DNA of 64,000 nt, from the NCBI GenBank assembly GCA_035716845.1, contig DASTJE010000148.1:42182-106181 (forward strand), in the 5' to 3' direction. Positions 51,763 to 60,093 of the stretch are shown piece after piece; position 1 is the first letter of the stretch, and each line of letters opens with the position of its first letter. Below the pieces are notes generated by a model. That model saw only the letters and a list, made by a program, of their open reading frames with translations. It was not told the DNA's origin and did not search any database. The translations under genes were made by a program, and so were the position numbers. The DNA is from CADEEN01 sp035716845. Lineage in GTDB: Bacteria > Pseudomonadota > Gammaproteobacteria > Burkholderiales > Burkholderiaceae_C.

Positions 51763-53418
51763 ATGACCGCTCCCACCCACACCCCCGCGCTTGTCAGCCA
51801 GGATGCCGCGCAGCGATTGCCGCGCGTCGCCCTGTGGCTGTTCTGCGCGGCCTACGTGCTGCCGGGTCTGTTCGGCCGTGACCCTTGGCGCAACGCCGAC
51901 CAGACCGCCTTCGGCTACATGCTGGCCATCGCCGAAGGGCGTACGCCATGGTGGTCGCCGACGCTGGGCGGCCTGGCGCCGGACAACGCCGTGTTCCCGC
52001 ACTGGCTGGGCGCCGCCGGCATCGCGCTGTTGTCGCCGTGGCTCGACGCTCCCGTGGCGGCACGCATCCCGTTTGGCCTGCTGCTGGCCGGCGTGTTGAT
52101 CCTCACGTGGTACGCCTGCTACCACCTCGCACGCACCGAGGCGGCCCAGCCGGTGGCCTTCGCGTTTGGCGGCGAAGCTGCCATGGTCGACTATGCCCGG
52201 GCGATCGCAGACGGCTCGCTGCTCGGGCTGATCGCCACGCTGGGATTGCTGCAGCTCGGACACGAGACGACGCCCGAGCTCGCCCAGTTGTTCGCGGCAG
52301 CACTGGCGCTCTGGGCCGTGTCGGCTGCACCGCACCGCGAGCGGCAGACCCAGCTCGCGATCCTGGTCGCACTGCCGCTGCTGGCGGCCAGTGGGGCGCC
52401 CACGATGGCCCTGCTGTTCGGCGTCGCCACCACCGGCCTCGCGCTGCAGTCGAGCGACAGGCGGATGAAGCGCTTCGCGCGTTGGATCGGCGCGGCGACT
52501 GCCTTGTCCGCGGCGTGCGGCGCGGTGCTGGGCACCTGGGCATGGCGCGTCGGCTTCGAGGCCGATGCCGCGCAGGGACTTCAGTTGGCACGACTGTTCC
52601 TCTGGTTCCTGTGGCCCGTGTGGCTGCTCGTGATCTGGACGCTGTGGCGCTGGCGGCATCACTGGACCCAGCCCCACATTGCCGTGCCGTCCGCCCTGGC
52701 CGCAGTCGCGCTTGCGGCCTGCGTTGCCGGTGGCGGTTTCGACCGCGCACTGATGATCGGGTTGCCGGGCTTCGCCGTGCTTGCTGCCTTTGCGCTGCCC
52801 ACGCTGCGCCGCGGTGCCGCCTCTGCCATCGACTGGTTCTCCGTCTTCTTCTTCACGACCGCGGCCATTGCGATATGGGTCATCTATGCGGCGATGGTCA
52901 CCGGGGTGCCCGCCAAGCCGGCCGCCAACGTCGCCAAGCTGGCGCCCGGATTCGAGATGCACTTCTCGTGGCCCGCGCTCCTGCTCGGTGCCCTCGCCAC
53001 CCTGGCGTGGCTGGGCCTCGTGCGCTGGCGCACCGGCCGGCATCGCGCAGCGCTGTGGAAGAGCATGGTGCTCCCCGCGGGCGGTGTCGCCCTCGCCTGG
53101 CTGCTGCTGATGACCCTCTGGCTGCCCCTGCTCGACTACGCGCGCAGCAATCGACCATGGGTGGCCCGTATCGCGCCTCACGTGCCGGCCGATGCATGCA
53201 TCGCCGCCCCGGGCCTGCCGCGGCCTTTCATTGCCGCGCTCGAGCAATACGGGCGCTGGCGCGTGGACGCGCGCGACGAAGGGAGCTGCGCGGTGCTGCT
53301 GCGCCAGGATCGACGCAGCCAGCCCCTGCCAACGCCTGAGGGCTGGACGGTGGTCGCCCGCGTGAACCGCCCAACCGATCGCGAAGAGACGACGCTGGTG
53401 CTACGCCGCCGGCCCTGA
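51763..53418 (+). CDS. Polytopic membrane protein, glycosyltransferase-39-like
   Basis: A protein of 551 residues from the start MTAPTHTPALVSQDAAQRLP, with about 11-12 hydrophobic segments. The N-terminal loop GLFGRDPWRNADQTAFGYML, after the first helix, resembles the substrate loop of ArnT/PMT-type (GT39) glycosyltransferases, and a short soluble C-terminal tail follows the last helix. No catalytic residue is certain, so the GT39 link is tentative. An alternative in-frame ATG lies at 51733. A six-codon frame with a strong GAGGAGG site overlaps the chosen start. The 3' end overlaps the convergent phoR gene by 18 bases. Confidence 0.8.
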   Translation: MTAPTHTPALVSQDAAQRLPRVALWLFCAAYVLPGLFGRDPWRNADQTAFGYMLAIAEGRTPWWSPTLGGLAPDNAVFPHWLGAAGIALLSPWLDAPVAARIPFGLLLAGVLILTWYACYHLARTEAAQPVAFAFGGEAAMVDYARAIADGSLLGLIATLGLLQLGHETTPELAQLFAAALALWAVSAAPHRERQTQLAILVALPLLAASGAPTMALLFGVATTGLALQSSDRRMKRFARWIGAATALSAACGAVLGTWAWRVGFEADAAQGLQLARLFLWFLWPVWLLVIWTLWRWRHHWTQPHIAVPSALAAVALAACVAGGGFDRALMIGLPGFAVLAAFALPTLRRGAASAIDWFSVFFFTTAAIAIWVIYAAMVTGVPAKPAANVAKLAPGFEMHFSWPALLLGALATLAWLGLVRWRTGRHRAALWKSMVLPAGGVALAWLLLMTLWLPLLDYARSNRPWVARIAPHVPADACIAAPGLPRPFIAALEQYGRWRVDARDEGSCAVLLRQDRRSQPLPTPEGWTVVARVNRPTDREETTLVLRRRP

Positions 53419-54729
53419 GCCTGCGCGCACGCGCGCTGCAGGCAGCACCAGTCGGAAGCTGGAGCCACGGCCAGGTTCGCTCTCGACCTGAAGTTCGCCG
53501 CCGTGTCGCTGCGCGACATGCTTGACGATCGCCAGCCCGAGCCCGGTGCCGCCGGTCTCGCGGGAGCGGCTGCCGTCGACGCGATAAAAACGCTCGGTCA
53601 GGCGCGGCAGGTGTTCGCGTGCGATGCCGATACCGCTGTCGCGCACCTCGAACACGCCGCAACCGTCCGCCTCGCGTACCGCCCACACGAGGTCCACGCG
53701 TCCGCCCTCCGGCGTGTAGCGCACCGCGTTGCTCGCGAGGTTGACCATTGCGCTGAGCAACTCGCCTTCCACGCCTGCAACGCGGCAGTCCCCCTGCACG
53801 CTCAGCGCCAGTGCGTGCCGTCCCTGCGACAGCGCCTGCGCGTCCGCGTGCACGCGTTCGAGCAAGGCGTCCACCTCGACCCAGCGGTCGGTGGACGGCC
53901 TCGGGCTGCCCTCGAGCTGGGCCAGGGTGAGCAGGTCGTCGACGAGCGACTGGATGCGGCAGGTCTGCTGGCGCATCAAGGCCAGCACGCGTGGCTGCTC
54001 GGCGCTGGTCAGCGGCACGCTGTCCAAGGTGTCGACGAAGCCGGCGAGCACGGTGACCGGGGTGCGCAGTTCGTGCGACACATTGGCCACGAAGTCGCGT
54101 CGCATCGCCTCTGCACGCGCGCGCTCGGTCACGTCCTGCGACAGCACGAGCTTCTGGCCGTCGCCGTAGGGCCGCACCAGCACCGAGAGCAGGACACGCC
54201 CCGGCCCGGCGGCGAACTCCAGCGGCCGGGAGAAGTCCTCGTCCTGCAGGTACTGCACGAAGGCCGGCGCACGCACGAGGTTCGTCACCTTCTGTGCCCG
54301 GTCGCGCACGGGGTCGAGCCCGAAGTGATCCGCCGCGCGCGCATTGAACCACTCGAGGTGATCGTGCGCATCCAGCAGCAGCACTCCGTTGGGCGAGGCC
54401 TCGATGGCGGCGAGAAACTGCCGCAGCCGCTCGGCTTCGTCGGCGATGCGGCGCTCCCGAAGGCGCAGCGCGCGTTCGACGCGATAGCCCATCTCGCCCC
54501 AGAATCCGCCATCGCGCGGCGCGGCCGCATCCTGCGCGCCACGAAGCCACGCCAGCAGTCGCCCCGCCTTGAGGCCGTCGGTCAGTGCCGCGATGCCCAC
54601 CCCCGACACCGCTCCGATGCAGGTGCCGACGATCGCCGCGCCGGCGACCGCACCGACGAGCCAGCCCGCCGCCGCCCCGAGCGACAGCGCCATCCAGGTC
54701 CCGGCCAGACGCGCGAGCGCCGGGTTCAT
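53401..54729 (-). CDS. phoR: Phosphate regulon sensor histidine kinase PhoR
   Basis: Inner membrane histidine kinase of 442 residues that controls PhoB according to phosphate supply signalled by PstSCAB and PhoU. N-terminal hydrophobic segments (WMALSLGAAAGWLVGAVAGAAIVGTCIGAVSG) lie at about 12-45. A PAS domain (FLAAIEASPNGVLLLDAHDHLEWFNARA) is at about 105-200. The phospho-acceptor His is in FVANVSHELRTPVTVLAGF near 220. ATP-binding motifs NAVRYTPEGG, DSGIGIAREHLPRL and GGTGLGLAIVKH follow. It is last in the pst-pho operon. Confidence 0.96.
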   Translation of the reverse strand: MNPALARLAGTWMALSLGAAAGWLVGAVAGAAIVGTCIGAVSGVGIAALTDGLKAGRLLAWLRGAQDAAAPRDGGFWGEMGYRVERALRLRERRIADEAERLRQFLAAIEASPNGVLLLDAHDHLEWFNARAADHFGLDPVRDRAQKVTNLVRAPAFVQYLQDEDFSRPLEFAAGPGRVLLSVLVRPYGDGQKLVLSQDVTERARAEAMRRDFVANVSHELRTPVTVLAGFVDTLDSVPLTSAEQPRVLALMRQQTCRIQSLVDDLLTLAQLEGSPRPSTDRWVEVDALLERVHADAQALSQGRHALALSVQGDCRVAGVEGELLSAMVNLASNAVRYTPEGGRVDLVWAVREADGCGVFEVRDSGIGIAREHLPRLTERFYRVDGSRSRETGGTGLGLAIVKHVAQRHGGELQVESEPGRGSSFRLVLPAARVRAGSGPAA

Positions 54730-54787
54730 CGGGTCGCCTTGCGCGCGTCGCGCTTCGGGCCGAATGCTCCAGAGTGACCCGGCACGC

Positions 54788-55498
54788 TCATGCCAATGCC
54801 GTGCCGGCCTGGGTCAGGCGATAGCCCGCCCCACGCACCGTCTCCACCAGATGGGCGCAACGCACCGGCGCCAGCGCCTCGCGCAGACGCTTGATGTGCA
54901 CGTCGACCGTGCGCTCCTCGATGAAGACATGATCGCCCCACACGCGATCGAGCAGCTGCGCGCGACTGTGCACGCGCTCGGGATGGGTCATCAGGAAGTG
55001 CAGCAGCCGGAACTCGGTCGGCCCGACCTTGGCCTCCCGCATCTGCCCGTCGACCTCGGCGGTCACCCGCCGCGTGGCCGGATCCAGCGTCAGCGCGCCC
55101 ACCGCCACTGCATCGTCGAGCGCCTGCGGTGCCTTGCGCCGCAGCACCGCGCGCACGCGCGCGATCAGCTCCTTCGGCGAGAACGGCTTGGTGACGTAGT
55201 CGTCGGCGCCGACGTCCAGGCCGGCCAGCTTGTCGGCCTCCGCGGCGCGCGCCGTGAGCATGATCACCGGCAGCGGCCGGGTGCGGGCCGCGGCGCGCCA
55301 GGCCCGCAACAGGCCGAGGCCGGACTGCCCAGGCAACATCCAGTCGAGCAGCACCAGGTCGGGCAGCACCCGATCGACCGCCGCCAGCGCCTGCTCCGCG
55401 TTGACGGCGACGCTCACCTCGTGCCCCGCATGGCGCAAGTTGATCGCCAGCAGCTCGGCGATGGCCGGCTCGTCCTCGACGACCAGGATGCGCGTCAT
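54788..55498 (-). CDS. phoB: Phosphate regulon response regulator PhoB
   Basis: OmpR-family transcription factor of 236 residues. The receiver domain begins MTRILVVEDEPAI, with phospho-acceptor Asp52 in LVLLDWMLPGQSG, the conserved Thr in VIMLTARAAEAD, and Lys in DDYVTKPFSPKEL. The C-terminal winged helix (about 130-230) has EFRLLHFLMTHPERVHSRAQLLDRVWG. The start is 2 bases after the phoU stop. Its likely target is the PHO box before pstS. Confidence 0.97.
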   Translation of the reverse strand: MTRILVVEDEPAIAELLAINLRHAGHEVSVAVNAEQALAAVDRVLPDLVLLDWMLPGQSGLGLLRAWRAAARTRPLPVIMLTARAAEADKLAGLDVGADDYVTKPFSPKELIARVRAVLRRKAPQALDDAVAVGALTLDPATRRVTAEVDGQMREAKVGPTEFRLLHFLMTHPERVHSRAQLLDRVWGDHVFIEERTVDVHIKRLREALAPVRCAHLVETVRGAGYRLTQAGTALA

Positions 55499-55500
55499 CG

Positions 55501-56208
55501 TCAGCGCACCGCGTCCTCGACGTCGGCCATCGAGGCGTGCCGCACGTCCGCCCCCTTGACGATGTAGATCACCGACTCGGCCAGGTTCTTGCCGTGATCG
55601 CCGACGCGTTCGATCGCCTTGGCGACGAACACCAGGTCGATCGAAGCGGAGATGGTGCGCGCGTCCTCCATCATGTAGGTGATGAGCTTGCGCATCAGAC
55701 CCTCGAACTCGCGGTCGATCTGGTCGTCGGCCTTCAGCACCTGCAGCGCCTGCGCAGTGTCCAGGCGCGCGAAGGCATCCAGCGCCTTGCGCAGTTGAGC
55801 CACGGCGAGGTCCGCCTCGAGGGTGAGGTCGGACACCGGCAGGCGTTGCAGGTTCACCGTGGGGCTGTCCACCAGGCGCAGCACCGTGCGGGCGATGCGC
55901 GCCGCCTCGTCGCCCGCGCGCTCGAGGTTGGCGATGGTTCTGCTGACGGCGATGAGCAGCCGCAGGTCCCGCGCCGTCGGCTGTCGGCGCGCGATGATGG
56001 CCGAGAGGTCGCGGTCGATCTCCAGTTCCATCCGGTTGACCCGCTCCTCCTGCCGCAGCACCTGCGCCGCGACGTCGCGGCTGAGGCCGGACAGGGCCTG
56101 CACGGCCTGCGCCACCTGCGATTCCACGAGGCCGCCCATCTCGAGAACGCGGCTGGAGATACCCGCCAGCTCGGCGTCGAACTGCGTGGAAAGGTGCTTG
56201 TCGCCCAT
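55501..56208 (-). CDS. phoU: Phosphate transport system regulator PhoU
   Basis: Negative regulator linking the Pst transporter to PhoR. The protein has 235 residues with a two-fold three-helix-bundle repeat. Metal-binding-type motifs E-R-A-G-D-E-A (NLERAGDEAARIA) and E-R-V-G-D-H (AIERVGDHGKNLAE) occur one per half, as usual. The start MGDKHLSTQFDAELAGISS is chosen over upstream frames that overlap pstB. It is co-oriented between pstB (17 bases) and phoB (2 bases). Confidence 0.97.
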   Translation of the reverse strand: MGDKHLSTQFDAELAGISSRVLEMGGLVESQVAQAVQALSGLSRDVAAQVLRQEERVNRMELEIDRDLSAIIARRQPTARDLRLLIAVSRTIANLERAGDEAARIARTVLRLVDSPTVNLQRLPVSDLTLEADLAVAQLRKALDAFARLDTAQALQVLKADDQIDREFEGLMRKLITYMMEDARTISASIDLVFVAKAIERVGDHGKNLAESVIYIVKGADVRHASMADVEDAVR

Positions 56209-56225
56209 GGTGGTGCTCCCCCGGC

Positions 56226-57011
56226 TCAGCCGAAGCGGCCGGTGATGTAGTCCTCGGTTTCCTTCTTCCGCGGCTTCATGAACAGCTCGGCCGTGGGGCC
56301 GAACTCGATCAGGTCGCCCAGGTACATGTACGCGGTGTGATCCGACACGCGCGCAGCCTGCTGCATGTTGTGCGTGACGATGACCACGGTGTAGTCGCTC
56401 TTGAGCTCGTGGATGAGCTCCTCGATCTTGCCGGTGGAGATCGGGTCGAGCGCCGAGCAGGGTTCGTCGAGCAGCAGCACCTCCGGTTTGATCGCGATAC
56501 CGCGCGCGATGCACAGGCGCTGCTGCTGCCCGCCGGAGAGTCCGGCGCCGCTCTGATCGAGCTTGTCCTTGACCTCGTTCCACAAGGCTGCCTTGCGCAG
56601 CGCCCATTCCACGCGTTCGTCCATCTCGACGCGCGGCAGCCGCTCGAACAGCCGCACGCCGAACGCGATGTTGTCGTAGATCGACATCGGGAACGGCGTG
56701 GGCTTCTGGAACACCATGCCGATCTTGGCCCGGATCAGCGAGACGTCCAGGCGCCGGTCCAGGATGTCCTGTCCGTCGAGCGTGACCTGCCCCTCGGCGC
56801 GCTGGTCGGGATAGAGTTCGAACATGCGGTTGAACACGCGCAGCAAGGTGCTCTTGCCGCAGCCCGACGGCCCGATGAAGGCCGTCACCTTGCGATCCGG
56901 GATGTCCAGGTCGATGTGCTTGAGCGCGTGGAAGCTGCCGTAATAGAAGTCGAGGTTGCGCACCGAAAGCTTGGCGCGTTCGGCAGCGGACGCAGGTGCC
57001 TTGTTGTCCAT
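56226..57011 (-). CDS. pstB: Phosphate ABC transporter ATP-binding protein PstB
   Basis: ATPase of the high-affinity phosphate importer, 261 residues. Walker A GPSGCGKSTLLR near residues 47-58, Q-loop MVFQKPTPFPMSIYDN, ABC signature LSGGQQQRLCIAR near 158-170, Walker B LLLDEPCSALDP, and His switch IVTHNMQQAARVS are all present. It starts 17 bases after pstA. Confidence 0.98.
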   Translation of the reverse strand: MDNKAPASAAERAKLSVRNLDFYYGSFHALKHIDLDIPDRKVTAFIGPSGCGKSTLLRVFNRMFELYPDQRAEGQVTLDGQDILDRRLDVSLIRAKIGMVFQKPTPFPMSIYDNIAFGVRLFERLPRVEMDERVEWALRKAALWNEVKDKLDQSGAGLSGGQQQRLCIARGIAIKPEVLLLDEPCSALDPISTGKIEELIHELKSDYTVVIVTHNMQQAARVSDHTAYMYLGDLIEFGPTAELFMKPRKKETEDYITGRFG

Positions 57012-57028
57012 GGGGCGGTCGATCGGCC

Positions 57029-57895
57029 TCAGAGCCTGTTGCGGAACAGCACGCGCGCGGCGATGTTGAGCGCCAGCACGCCCAGCGTGATGATGAACAC
57101 CCCGGCCCAGGCCAGTTCGCGCCAGTTGTCGTAGGGGCTCATCGCGAACTTGAAGATCGTCACCGGCACGCTGGACATCGGCGCCGACAGGTCCGCGCTG
57201 AAGAACTGGTTGTTGAGCGCAGTGAACAGCAGCGGCGCCGTTTCGCCGGCGATGCGAGCCACAGCCAGCATCACGCCGGTGATGACACCCGCGCGTGCGG
57301 CCTTCAGCGTGACCGACCAGATCACCTTCCACTTCGGCGTGCCCAGGGCATAGGCGGCCTCGCGCAGCGCATTGGGCACCAGCACGAGCATGTTCTCGGT
57401 CGTGCGGATCACCACCGGGATCACGATCAGCGACAGCGCAAACACGCCGGCCCACCCCGAGAAGCTCTTGAAGCGCGACACCACGACGGCATACACGAAC
57501 AGGCCGATGACGATCGACGGCGCCGACAGCAGGATGTCGTTGATGAACTGCGTGACGCGGCCCAGCACGCTGCGCTGGCCGTACTCGGCCAGGTAGACGC
57601 CGGCCATGACCCCGACCGGCGTGCCGATCGCCGTGGCCAGTGCCACCATCATCCCCGAGCCGACCAGGGCGTTCGCCAGTCCACCGCCGGCTTCCTGCGG
57701 CGGCGGCGTGCTCTGCGTGAACACCGACAGCGCCAGGCCTCCCAGCCCCATGCGCACGGTCTCGAACAGGATCCACGCGAGCCAGAACAGGCCGAAGGCC
57801 ATGGCGGCCAGGGACAGGGTCAATGCCACCGCGTTGACGCGCTTGCGCTGGCGGTGCCGCCGCATGCGCGCGGCATCGAGCGTGGCGAGGCTCAT
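57029..57895 (-). CDS. pstA: Phosphate ABC transporter permease PstA
   Basis: Inner membrane permease of 288 residues with six predicted helices. The EAA-type cytoplasmic loop VPNALREAAYALGTPKWKVIW lies near 182-202, and the helix segment SAPSIVIGLFVYAVVV matches the family. The ATG overlaps the pstC stop (ATGA), so PstC and PstA are translationally coupled. Confidence 0.97.
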   Translation of the reverse strand: MSLATLDAARMRRHRQRKRVNAVALTLSLAAMAFGLFWLAWILFETVRMGLGGLALSVFTQSTPPPQEAGGGLANALVGSGMMVALATAIGTPVGVMAGVYLAEYGQRSVLGRVTQFINDILLSAPSIVIGLFVYAVVVSRFKSFSGWAGVFALSLIVIPVVIRTTENMLVLVPNALREAAYALGTPKWKVIWSVTLKAARAGVITGVMLAVARIAGETAPLLFTALNNQFFSADLSAPMSSVPVTIFKFAMSPYDNWRELAWAGVFIITLGVLALNIAARVLFRNRL

Positions 57896-58866
57896 GCGCG
57901 GCGCCCCTCCCGGCGCTTGAGCCGCACCAGCAGCAGCTTGGACAAGGTCAGCACCACGAAGGTGATGAAGAAGAGCACCAGCCCGAGGTAGATCAGAGAC
58001 GCCTGGTGCAGGCCCGGATTGGCCTCCGCGAACTCGTTGGCCAGTGCCGAGGTGATGCTGTTGGCAGCCTCGAACAGCGACAGCGAGTCCAGCTGGTTCA
58101 TGTTGCCGATGACGAAGGTGACCGCCATCGTCTCGCCCAGCGCACGGCCGAGACCCAGCATGATGGCGCCTACCACGCCCGTCTTGGTGTAGGGCAGAAC
58201 CACCTTCCAGACCACCTCCCAGGTGGTCGAGCCCAGGCCGTAGGCCGACTCCTTGAGCATCGGCGGCGTGGTCTCGAACACATCGCGCATCACGGAGGCG
58301 ATGAACGGGATCACCATGATCGCGAGGATGATGCCGGCCGAGAGGATGCCGATGCCCACGGGAGGCCCGGCCACCAGGGCCCCCAGGAAGGGCACGCCCG
58401 CCAGCACAGACTGCAGGGGTTGCTGCACGAATGTCGCCAGGATGGGCCCGAACACCAGAAGGCCCCACATGCCGTACACGATCGAGGGCACCGCGGCCAG
58501 CAGTTCGACGGCCACGCCGAGCGGTCGCCTCAGCCAGCCTGGAGACAGCTCGGTCAGGAACAGCGCGATCCCGAAACTCACCGGCACTGCGATCAGCAGG
58601 GCAATGGCCGACGACGCGAGCGTGCCGTAGATCATCACCAGGCCGCCATAGCGGTCGGCCACCGGATCCCACTCGCGTCGCCAGAGGAAGGACAGGCCGT
58701 AGGCCTGGATCGCAGGCCAGGCGCCGGCCACCAGCGAGGCGATGATGCCCGCCAGCAGCAGCAGCGTCAGCCAGGCCGCCGCATGCGCGGCCACGGCGAA
58801 GATCGCGTCTGCCCAGGGGGCACGCTGCCCGCGGGGGGGCGTCGCTGCGGCAGGCGTGGTGGACAT
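57892..58866 (-). CDS. pstC: Phosphate ABC transporter permease PstC
   Basis: Partner permease of PstA, 324 residues. The start MSTTPAAATPPRGQRAPW is preferred over an in-frame start at 58962 that would overlap pstS. The first helix is WLTLLLLAGIIASLVAGAW. YGTLASSAIALLIAVPVSFGIALFLTEL, the EAA loop PPMLKESAYGLGSTTWEVVW and LGRALGETMAVTFVIGN are family features. It is second in the operon after pstS (82-base gap). Confidence 0.97.
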   Translation of the reverse strand: MSTTPAAATPPRGQRAPWADAIFAVAAHAAAWLTLLLLAGIIASLVAGAWPAIQAYGLSFLWRREWDPVADRYGGLVMIYGTLASSAIALLIAVPVSFGIALFLTELSPGWLRRPLGVAVELLAAVPSIVYGMWGLLVFGPILATFVQQPLQSVLAGVPFLGALVAGPPVGIGILSAGIILAIMVIPFIASVMRDVFETTPPMLKESAYGLGSTTWEVVWKVVLPYTKTGVVGAIMLGLGRALGETMAVTFVIGNMNQLDSLSLFEAANSITSALANEFAEANPGLHQASLIYLGLVLFFITFVVLTLSKLLLVRLKRREGRRA

Positions 58867-58948
58867 GGGTCGGGCGGCCGCGGTGGAAGCGGCGCAAAGT
58901 GTAGCGGTCACGGACGACCCCAGCGGGGCCGGCCGATCACCGTCGAGT

Positions 58949-59986
58949 TCACTTGGCGACAACGCCCTTGCCGCCGGTGTCCCTGATCTCGCCCCAGGCC
59001 TTGCGGACTTGCGCCTTCACGCCATCGGGCATCGGCACGTAGTCCAGGTCGCTCGCCATGGTGTCGCCGTTGGCGAAGGCCCAGTCGAAGAACTGGAGCG
59101 CGGCCGCAGCCTGCGCCGGCTTGCCCTGGACCTTGTGCATCAGGATGAAGGTCGCGCCGGTGATCGGCCAGGCGTCCTTGCCCGGCTGCTCGGTCAGGAT
59201 CTGGTAGAAGGTCTTGTTCCACGCCGCGCCGGCAGCGGCGGCCTTGAAGGTGGCGTCGTCGGGCTGCACGTACTGGCCCGCCGTGTTGCGCAGTTGCACG
59301 TGCGCCATCTTGTTGGCCTTGGCATAGGCGTATTCGACATAGCCGATGGCATTGGGCAGACGTTGCACGAACGCTGCCACACCCTCGTTGCCCTTGCCGC
59401 CGGCCCCCGTGGGCCAATTGACCGCGGCGCCCTCGCCCACCTTGGCCTTCCAGTCGGGGTTCACCTTGGACAGGTAGTTGGTGAAGATGAAGCTGGTGCC
59501 AGAGCCGTCGGCGCGCCGCACGACGGCGATCGCCGCATCGGGCAGCGCGAGCCCGGGGTTGAGCGAAGCGATGGCCGCATCGTTCCACTTCGTGACCTTG
59601 CCCAGGTAGATGTCGGCGAGCACGGCCCCGGTGAGCTTGAGCTGGCCCGGCGCCACGCCCTTGATGCTGACGACCGGCACCACGCCGCCCATCACCGCCG
59701 GGAACTGCACCAGCCCGTCCCTGGCCAGTTCCTCGTCGGTCAGGGGCGCGTCGGAGGCGCCGAAATCCACGGTCTTGCCCTTGATCTGCCGGATGCCGGC
59801 CGACGAGCCGACCGACTGGTAGTTGATCTTCTGCCCGGTGGCCTTGTGGTACGCATCGGCCCACTTGGCGTACAGCGGCGCCGGGAACGAGGCACCCGCG
59901 CCCGTGACGTCCTGGGCCGAGGCGCCAGCCGCCACGGTGAGCATCAGAGTGGCCGCCGCGAACAGGCGGGACAGCGAAGCGTTCAT
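58949..59986 (-). CDS. pstS: Phosphate ABC transporter substrate-binding protein PstS
   Basis: Periplasmic phosphate-binding protein of 345 residues. The start MNASLSRLFAAATLMLTV gives a signal peptide with cleavage after ASA-Q (about residue 24); GAGGATT precedes the ATG. Phosphate-contact segments GAGASFPAPLYAKW, SVGSSAGIRQI, FGASDAPLT and RRADGSGTSFIFT are conserved. It is the first gene of pstSCAB-phoU-phoB-phoR and lies downstream of a PHO box. Confidence 0.98.
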   Translation of the reverse strand: MNASLSRLFAAATLMLTVAAGASAQDVTGAGASFPAPLYAKWADAYHKATGQKINYQSVGSSAGIRQIKGKTVDFGASDAPLTDEELARDGLVQFPAVMGGVVPVVSIKGVAPGQLKLTGAVLADIYLGKVTKWNDAAIASLNPGLALPDAAIAVVRRADGSGTSFIFTNYLSKVNPDWKAKVGEGAAVNWPTGAGGKGNEGVAAFVQRLPNAIGYVEYAYAKANKMAHVQLRNTAGQYVQPDDATFKAAAAGAAWNKTFYQILTEQPGKDAWPITGATFILMHKVQGKPAQAAAALQFFDWAFANGDTMASDLDYVPMPDGVKAQVRKAWGEIRDTGGKGVVAK

Positions 59987-60019
59987 GCGCGAATCCTCGT
60001 CGTGGAGATGACGGGACAC

Positions 60020-60025
60020 ACTCTA
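60020..60025 (-). promoter_or_regulatory. -10 element of the PhoB-dependent pstS promoter
   Basis: TAGAGT on the minus strand lies 4 bases after the last PHO-box repeat unit and about 34 bases before the pstS start. In PhoB promoters the PHO box replaces the -35, and the -10 follows shortly after, as seen here. Confidence 0.6.
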
Positions 60026-60029
60026 GGCA

Positions 60030-60073
60030 GCGTTCGTGACACCTTCGTGACGGCCGCTCGACCGTCGCGTGAC
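60030..60073 (-). promoter_or_regulatory. PHO box with four 11-bp direct repeats
   Basis: Read on the minus strand, four contiguous 11-mers occur: GTCACGCGACG, GTCGAGCGGCC, GTCACGAAGGT, GTCACGAACGC. All begin GTC, and three begin GTCAC, with exact 11-base phasing. This is the form of tandem PhoB subsites (enough for two PhoB dimers). It lies between glmM and pstS. Confidence 0.8.
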
Positions 60074-60093
60074 GCCAGGACGCGCGTGGCGCG

